Below are positions 59,631 through 64,000 of a stretch of DNA of 64,000 nucleotides, piece after piece. The DNA comes from Flavobacterium silvaticum. Its GTDB lineage: Bacteria; Bacteroidota; Bacteroidia; Flavobacteriales; Flavobacteriaceae. The notes below the pieces were generated by a model. It did no database searches. It was not told where the DNA came from and saw nothing but the letters and a program-made list of their open reading frames with translations. Each line of letters begins with the position of its first letter. Position 1 is the stretch's first letter. The DNA lies in assembly GCF_012911565.1 (NCBI RefSeq), contig NZ_JAAMPU010000101.1, forward strand, positions 62,001-126,000, read 5' to 3'. The position numbers were made by a program, and so were the translations under genes.

Positions 59631-60286
59631 ACCGTTACGGCTTTTAGCAAAGCAATGGTTTCGGCTGGGTTTTCAGAACGGAACACAAAGTTTCCGGCTA
59701 CCAGTACATCGGCTCCGGCATCAAGCAGTTTCTTTGCGTTTCCGCTGTTCACACCACCGTCAATTTCAATAAGTGTCGGGGCACCGTTTCGGGAAATGAT
59801 TTCTTTTAATTTGGCGATTTTCGTGTAGGTATGTTCAATGAATGATTGTCCGCCAAAACCCGGATTGACACTCATCAGGCAAACCAAATCAATATCCATG
59901 ATCGAATCTTCTAAAAGCGAAACCGGCGTGTGCGGATTCAAAGCGACACCGGTTTTCATTCCTTCGGCTTTTATTACCTGAAGCGTACGGTGTAAGTGAA
60001 CGCAGGCTTCGTAGTGGACGGTCAGCCTGTTGGCGCCCAAATCTGCAAACGTCTTGATGTATCGATCCGGATCTACAATCATCAAATGAACATCGATCGT
60101 TTTTTTTGCATGCTTCGAAATCGCTTCGAGTACAGGCATCCCAAAAGAGATATTCGGAACAAAAACGCCGTCCATAATGTCGACATGGAACCAGTCGGCC
60201 TGGCTTTCGTTTATCATTTCAATATCGCGTTGCAGATTGGCGAAATCGGCTGCAAGGACAGACGGAGCTACGATTGGGTTTTTCAT
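59627..60286 (-). CDS. rpe: Ribulose-phosphate 3-epimerase
   Basis: A 219-residue TIM-barrel enzyme interconverting ribulose 5-phosphate and xylulose 5-phosphate. ATG 60286 (MKNPIVAPSVLAADFANLQR) is the standard start. 'WFHVDIMDGVFVPNISFGMP' and 'DVHLMIVDPDRYI' carry metal and catalytic residues; 'LVCLMSVNPGFGGQSFI' and 'IEIDGGVNSGNAKKLLDAGA' complete the active site. It overlaps the 3' end of the MtfA-like gene by 4 bp. Confidence 0.97.
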   Translation of the reverse strand: MKNPIVAPSVLAADFANLQRDIEMINESQADWFHVDIMDGVFVPNISFGMPVLEAISKHAKKTIDVHLMIVDPDRYIKTFADLGANRLTVHYEACVHLHRTLQVIKAEGMKTGVALNPHTPVSLLEDSIMDIDLVCLMSVNPGFGGQSFIEHTYTKIAKLKEIISRNGAPTLIEIDGGVNSGNAKKLLDAGADVLVAGNFVFRSENPAETIALLKAVTV

Positions 60287-60304
60287 TGTAGATGAGTTGT
60301 ATGG

Positions 60305-60312
60305 CAAAGATA
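60305..60312 (-). promoter_or_regulatory. -7 box for rpe
   Basis: The minus strand reads TATCTTTG 18 bp before the rpe ATG. The -33 is not clear. Confidence 0.5.
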
Positions 60313-60433
60313 AGTAAACGGAGAGGATAGATAATCGACAGTAATCAATACGCAATAACAATAAATAATAAGCAATAGGTATACAAATTTCTTTAAGGAT
60401 AACCTGAACTGGGAAAAGTAATCCATAAATAAA

Positions 60434-60489
60434 TCAAGCTCTCTACACATTTTGGCAATTATATGCCTGAGAATGTGTAAAGAGCTTGA
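60434..60489. repeat. Large imperfect hairpin between rpe and the SDR gene
   Basis: Arms 60434-60451 and 60472-60489 pair at 17 of 18 positions. The 20-nt loop contains a further GGCA/TGCC stem. On the plus strand it is followed by CTTTTTAATTT, on the minus strand by TTTATTTATGG. It may terminate the SDR transcript or encode a small RNA. Confidence 0.7.
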
Positions 60490-60544
60490 CTTTTTAATTT
60501 ATTGAAGATGGACTAAATCTTCGAGATGACCATCTCCGTGCCCA

Positions 60545-61303
60545 TTACAGAAAAATCCCGCCTGCAACTTCAATGCGTTGCCCGTTGACCCATTTGGAAT
60601 CATCTGAACAAAGGAAAGCGACAACGCCTCCAAGATCATCGGCTTGTCCAACACGCCCCAAAGCTGTCAATGAAGCCAGTTGTTGTTTGAGTTCCGGATT
60701 GTTCCGTACGGCTGCTCCGCCAAAATCAGTCTCAATAGCGCCAGGAGCTACTACGTTGGCGCGAATGCCACGACCTCCGAATTCTTTCGCCAGATAACGG
60801 GTCAATGTTTCCACGCCCCCTTTCAATGCACCATACGCTGCGTAACCAGGGAAAGAGAACCGTGCAAGACCTGAAGAAATATTCACGATTCCGCCATTGT
60901 CATTCAAAAGCGGAAGTGCTTTTTGCGACAGGAAAAATGGCGCCATCAAATGGATGTGCGTCAATTGGACAAAGTCTTCTTCTGTAGTTTCTTCTATGGA
61001 TTTGTGGATTCCGAAACCGGCATTGTTGACCAGGTAATCGAATGTTGAAGTTCCGAACGTTTCCTTGAGCACAGGCTTCAATCTGTTGTAGAAATCATCG
61101 TAAACACCAGATTTAGATGCGTCGAGTTGGATGGCAGCAGCTTTTTGACCGACAGATTGGATGGCTTTTACCACTTCTTCCGCCTCATCTTTGCGGCTGT
61201 TATAGGTTATGACAACATCCAGGCCTTTTGCAGCTAATTGAAGTGCCATATTTTTTCCGAGGCCGCGGCTTCCGCCGGTGACCAATGCAATTTTGTTGCT
61301 CAT
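60545..61303 (-). CDS. SDR family NAD(P)-dependent oxidoreductase
   Basis: A 252-residue classical short-chain dehydrogenase. The Rossmann motif is 'ALVTGGSRGLGKNMA' (TGxxxGxG), followed by 'YLVNNAGFG' (NNAG), catalytic Ser in 'VNISSGLARFSFPG', and YxxxK in 'YAAYGALKGG'. The Asn-Ser-Arg after the second strand ('ITYNSRKDEAEEV') fits NADP preference. The substrate is not evident. It is on the same strand as, and 80 bp downstream of, an AraC regulator gene; a palindromic site lies between them. Confidence 0.94.
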   Translation of the reverse strand: MSNKIALVTGGSRGLGKNMALQLAAKGLDVVITYNSRKDEAEEVVKAIQSVGQKAAAIQLDASKSGVYDDFYNRLKPVLKETFGTSTFDYLVNNAGFGIHKSIEETTEEDFVQLTHIHLMAPFFLSQKALPLLNDNGGIVNISSGLARFSFPGYAAYGALKGGVETLTRYLAKEFGGRGIRANVVAPGAIETDFGGAAVRNNPELKQQLASLTALGRVGQADDLGGVVAFLCSDDSKWVNGQRIEVAGGIFL

Positions 61304-61323
61304 GATTTTAAAATTTTATGAGA

Positions 61324-61351
61324 CAAAATTACGGTCATATCACATGACCGT
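61324..61351 (-). promoter_or_regulatory. Promoter and palindromic operator of the SDR gene
   Basis: On the minus strand the -7 box TAATTTTG (61324-61331) touches a perfect inverted repeat ACGGTCAT-ATCAC-ATGACCGT (61331-61351) that covers the spacer towards -33. This is a likely site for the neighbouring AraC protein or another repressor. Confidence 0.65.
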
Positions 61352-61383
61352 GTTTGCAACCGTCAATCGGGAATTTGCGAAAA

Positions 61384-62289
61384 TCAAATGTCGCGAAAAG
61401 CAAGAGGGGAAAGGCCTTCCTGTTTTCGGAAAAAATTAGAAAAGTGGGCGATTTCCTCAAAGCCCAGGCTGTCCGAGATTTCAGAAACCGACCAATCTGT
61501 CTGTTTGAGCAAAATCTTGGCTTCCTGCAAAAAACGTTTGCTTACCAAATTGCTTGTGGTCAGGCCCGTGGTTTCTTTGAGTACTTTATTCAAATGATTG
61601 ACGTGTACGGCCAATTGATCGGCAAAATGACTCGCGGTTCGCAGGTTTGGACGCTGTTGTTTGTTCTCGATTGGAAATTGCCGTTCCAGAAGCTCAATGA
61701 AAAGCGACGTAATGCGTGAAGTGGCATTGTGTTTCGGATAAAGTGCTGTTGCCGGTTGGAGTTTCTGTCCAAAATGAATCAGTTCCATCACGTAGTTCCG
61801 AATCAGGTCATATTTGAATGCATAATCACCTGAAAGTTCGGTGTTTATTTTTTGGAATAGATTTGTCAGATAATCGATATGGTCTGGTTCAAGTCTGAAA
61901 ATCGGCACATTACCCGGTTGAAACAATGTAAAGTCTTCCAGTCTGATTCCTATTTTGGCCGGCGCCATGAAATCTTCTGTAAATACACAGAAAAATCCGC
62001 GCTGTTGGTCACACTTACTGATCCAATTATAAGGGATGTGAGGTGTGGCGAATAACAGCGATGGATTGTCAATTTCAATGGTCTTGTCAGCATATTGCGC
62101 CTCATTATGCTCCAGCAATAAGCTTATTTTGTAATACGTACGCCGGTTGTAAGGCATCTGTTGGTTTTTGCATCCTTTGTAGACTTCTTCATAATTGAAC
62201 ACATTGAAATGCCCAATCTCGCGGCTTACCTCTTGTGGCAGGTGTTGGTGTAATTCGGCGTAAAATTCGGGAATTGTCGTTGCTTTCAT
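61384..62289 (-). CDS. AraC family transcriptional regulator
   Basis: A 301-residue regulator. The N-terminal about 190 residues form a sensor part of cupin-like type ('PNIGHFNVFNYEEV'-like; here EIGHFNVFNYEEVYKGC). The C-terminal 90 residues carry two helix-turn-helix units: 'TASHFADQLAVHVNHLNKVL' with 'KETTGLTTSNLVSKRFLQEA', and 'WSVSEISDSLGFEEIAHFSN' with 'FFRKQEGLSPLAFRDI'. It probably controls the SDR gene just downstream; the ligand is unknown. Confidence 0.93.
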   Translation of the reverse strand: MKATTIPEFYAELHQHLPQEVSREIGHFNVFNYEEVYKGCKNQQMPYNRRTYYKISLLLEHNEAQYADKTIEIDNPSLLFATPHIPYNWISKCDQQRGFFCVFTEDFMAPAKIGIRLEDFTLFQPGNVPIFRLEPDHIDYLTNLFQKINTELSGDYAFKYDLIRNYVMELIHFGQKLQPATALYPKHNATSRITSLFIELLERQFPIENKQQRPNLRTASHFADQLAVHVNHLNKVLKETTGLTTSNLVSKRFLQEAKILLKQTDWSVSEISDSLGFEEIAHFSNFFRKQEGLSPLAFRDI

Positions 62290-62370
62290 TTTGTTGCAAA
62301 AATCAAAGATAGAAACCTTTTGCGAAAAATGAAGATTGAAGTTGTTGTTCCGAAAGAAAATCGTTAGGCT

Positions 62371-63474
62371 TTAATGATTTTGTTCGGCTGTTTTAAGTTT
62401 GGCCGAAGAAATCCTGGCGGCATATTTTGCCCGGATAAAATTATTTACCGGTTCTTCGAACATTTTGAAAAGCCCGATTGAAATCAAATTCAGTACGATA
62501 AATGTAAACAACGGATTGTCCGATATTTTGTTTATTGAAGATTGGATGATGCCAATATGGATCAGGTAAAATACATAGGAACTTTTTCCGAGCAAAATGA
62601 AAAGCTTGCTGCCGAGTACTCGCGATACAGGTGTTTTTTCGGTCAGCAATCCGTAAAATAAGGGAAGCACCCCAATAATAGGCAGAATGACCAAAAGGAA
62701 AACACGCCGCATCACAGAACCGATTTCCTGATTGTACATATGTCTTCCGAAACTGATTCCGAATATGGAGACAATAATGCCCAATATCCCTAAGTAAGTG
62801 AAATAATTGAAAGCACTTTTGAACGTTCCCTTTTTATAAATAATGCCTAAGCCAATTCCCGCAAAAAATTCTATGCAGCGTCCGAAAAACGTATAGCTCA
62901 GCATAAATTCAAACGATCCGAAGAACCCGAAAAAGTCCATACGCGAGAAAATGACGACCAATAAAGCCCCGAATGCCAAAAGCAGCACCGGCAATGCATA
63001 TAGGTATGATTTGCTTTTTTTGATCAGGAAGAATAGCAAAGGAGCCAAAAGATAGAACGTTTCTTCGACGGTCAATGACCAACCTTGGGAGATTCCGCTG
63101 AATTTTAAACTGTCGAAGAATCCGCGTAAAAAGGTGATGTTCGACAGATAAAGCCACGTGATTGTAGTCAGGCTTTCGGAACCTTTGAGATAGAAAGCTA
63201 AAAATGTAAGCGAAGTGAGCAAAAAATAAACGGGGAATATCCGCGCGATTCGATTCACCATGTATTGTTTCATGTTGAAATTGTTGAGGTCGGAATATCT
63301 GTAGGTAATCAAAAAACCACTGAGTACAAAGAATATGGAAACCCCAATATGGAACTCGTAAGTGAAATCAAAAATCGGCGTGCCTTTAAAAAGATGGATA
63401 TGGTGTATAAAGACCATATAGGCAGCTATTGCCCTGATTCCGGTAAGTGAGCTGAAATACTCAGATTTGTTCAT
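62371..63474 (-). CDS. Acyltransferase 3 family membrane protein (OafA/YrhL-like)
   Basis: A 367-residue protein with about ten membrane helices. ATG 63474 (MNKSEYFSSLTGIRAIAAYM) is preferred. 'LTGIRAIAAYMVFIHH' has the conserved Arg and His pair, and 'FFVLSGFLITYRYS' and 'GWSLTVEETFYLLAPLLFFL' are the other signatures. Such enzymes O-acetylate or O-acylate surface glycans or other small targets. There is no glycan cluster beside it, so the acceptor is unknown. Confidence 0.94.
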   Translation of the reverse strand: MNKSEYFSSLTGIRAIAAYMVFIHHIHLFKGTPIFDFTYEFHIGVSIFFVLSGFLITYRYSDLNNFNMKQYMVNRIARIFPVYFLLTSLTFLAFYLKGSESLTTITWLYLSNITFLRGFFDSLKFSGISQGWSLTVEETFYLLAPLLFFLIKKSKSYLYALPVLLLAFGALLVVIFSRMDFFGFFGSFEFMLSYTFFGRCIEFFAGIGLGIIYKKGTFKSAFNYFTYLGILGIIVSIFGISFGRHMYNQEIGSVMRRVFLLVILPIIGVLPLFYGLLTEKTPVSRVLGSKLFILLGKSSYVFYLIHIGIIQSSINKISDNPLFTFIVLNLISIGLFKMFEEPVNNFIRAKYAARISSAKLKTAEQNH

Positions 63475-63596
63475 AAACGTCCGATTGGATAAACCTTGGC
63501 CCAAAAGTAGGTAAATATTCGGGGCTATGAACGGAGATATGACGTATGGTTGTTATGGAATTGTTTCCGGTAATTCGATTTTTATACACAAAAAAT

Positions 63597-63628
63597 CTTT
63601 GTGTCTTAGTGCCTTAGAGTCTTCGTGT
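63597..63628. repeat. 8-bp tandem repeat (CTTTGTGT / CTTAGTGC type)
   Basis: CTTTGTGT, CTTAGTGC, CTTAGAGT, CTTCGTGT run in register. It lies in the 447-bp gap between the acyltransferase and rpoD. Confidence 0.65.
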
Positions 63629-63671
63629 CAAAAAGGAGCGAAGCGACGCATAAAAAACAAAACTCCGGGAT

Positions 63672-63730
63672 ACCCGAGCGAAGCGAACTGACCAGGGCCA
63701 AGCGTTAAGAAAAAGTCCAGTGGACTTTTT
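63672..63730. repeat. Diverged MITE arm followed by a palindrome
   Basis: ACCCGAGCGAAGCGAACTGA (63672 on) resembles the arms of the 48.4-kb element. AAAAAGTCCA-G-TGGACTTTTT (63710-63730) is a perfect 10-bp-arm palindrome with a T run that could stop transcription in either direction. Confidence 0.55.
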
Positions 63731-63776
63731 TAGTGAAGGAGCCAGATGGCGCGTTGGCTGGTTTCCTTAAAAAACA

Positions 63777-63801
63777 AAACTCCGGTAATCAGCCGGAGTT
63801 T
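63777..63801 (-). terminator. Probable rpoD terminator
   Basis: AAACTCCGG and CCGGAGTTT pair over a 7-nt loop. On the minus strand the stem is followed by TTGTTTTTTAAG. It lies about 120 bp downstream of the rpoD stop. Confidence 0.75.
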
Positions 63802-63922
63802 CAATCATCAATCAAAAAACGAACAGTTAATCAGACTGTTGTTGCGGTACTATATTATTAATAATATAATTATCAGTTTCAATTTCCAAACATACGCAAA
63901 AAATACATATGCCGGTTTGCAT

Positions 63923-64000
63923 TTATCCTAAATAGGTTTTCAGGATTTTACTGCGGGACGTATGCTTCAATCTGCGGATTGCCTTTTCCTTGATTTGACG
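63923..64000 (-). CDS. rpoD: RNA polymerase sigma factor RpoD, last 25 codons (cut by right edge)
   Basis: The minus strand from 64000 to a TAA at 63923-63925 translates to 'RQIKEKAIRRLKHTSRSKIL' then 'KTYLG' and stop. This is the C-terminal end of region 4.2 of the primary sigma factor: VRQIExKAxRKLRH is the universal signature, and the KTYLG ending is typical of Bacteroidota. The rest of the gene is outside the window. Confidence 0.88.
   Translation of the reverse strand, partial: RQIKEKAIRRLKHTSRSKILKTYLG

Overview
The window comes from a member of the Bacteroidota, most likely a Flavobacterium-like Flavobacteriaceae. The evidence is consistent along its length: promoters carry the Bacteroidota -7 box TAnnTTTG, gliding genes gldB and gldC are present, two secreted hydrolases and a starch-binding protein carry type IX secretion (T9SS) C-terminal sorting domains, there is a SusC/SusD locus, and the division and wall genes are in the order usual for this group. 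Both edges cut a gene: a CBM9-like/DUF5916 protein on the left and the last 25 codons of rpoD on the right (minus strand).

Layout. 0-5 kb: two convergent L,D-transpeptidases, a GNAT acetyltransferase, tRNA-Gly(TCC) and peptidase E. 4.9-9.9 kb: a tightly packed run of three paralogous small exported proteins with carboxypeptidase-regulatory-like domains, a DUF6702-type protein and an M1 metallopeptidase. 10-16 kb: TatA, PAP2 phosphatase, O-methyltransferase, a T9SS-exported alpha/beta hydrolase, rlmN, a lipoprotein and a polyprenyl diphosphate synthase. 16.1-18.5 kb: an ECF sigma factor overlapping a one-pass membrane protein, followed by a predicted beta-barrel protein. 18.7-25 kb: dnaG (its N-terminal zinc-finger cysteines are all absent), an orphan response regulator, nadE, gldB-gldC, engB and an alpha/beta hydrolase.

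25.3-41.6 kb is the dcw cluster: mraZ-rsmH-ftsL-ftsI-murE-mraY-murD-ftsW-murG-murC-ftsQ-ftsA-ftsZ, all on the plus strand. Together these genes make lipid II, polymerise and cross-link septal peptidoglycan, and build the Z ring. Three GTGGTA boxes spaced exactly 10 bp apart sit just upstream of the mraZ -7 box and look like the autoregulatory MraZ operator. Repeat elements have inserted between murD and ftsW and between ftsW and murG.

41.6-48.9 kb is accessory and repeat-rich. It holds yqeY, tRNA-Arg(CCG), a 27-bp perfect inverted repeat and a four-copy array of about 118-bp units that contain inverted copies of the tRNA 3' end. A relatively AT-rich minus-strand block follows (1031-residue T9SS hydrolase, lipoprotein, HTH protein), bounded by two related hairpins. 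A MITE-like element and a 9-bp tandem array have relatives inside the dcw region.

47.6-58.7 kb is a compact alpha-glucan utilisation locus: ECF sigma and FecR anti-sigma, STN-containing SusC, SusD, a SusE-like binding lipoprotein, a GH13 alpha-amylase lipoprotein and a T9SS-exported protein with three SusE/F-like repeats. In the expected circuit, substrate-loaded SusC signals through its STN domain to FecR and releases the sigma factor. The remainder holds an MtfA-like peptidase, rpe, an SDR oxidoreductase with an AraC regulator and a probable palindromic operator, an acyltransferase-3 protein, and intergenic repeats before rpoD.
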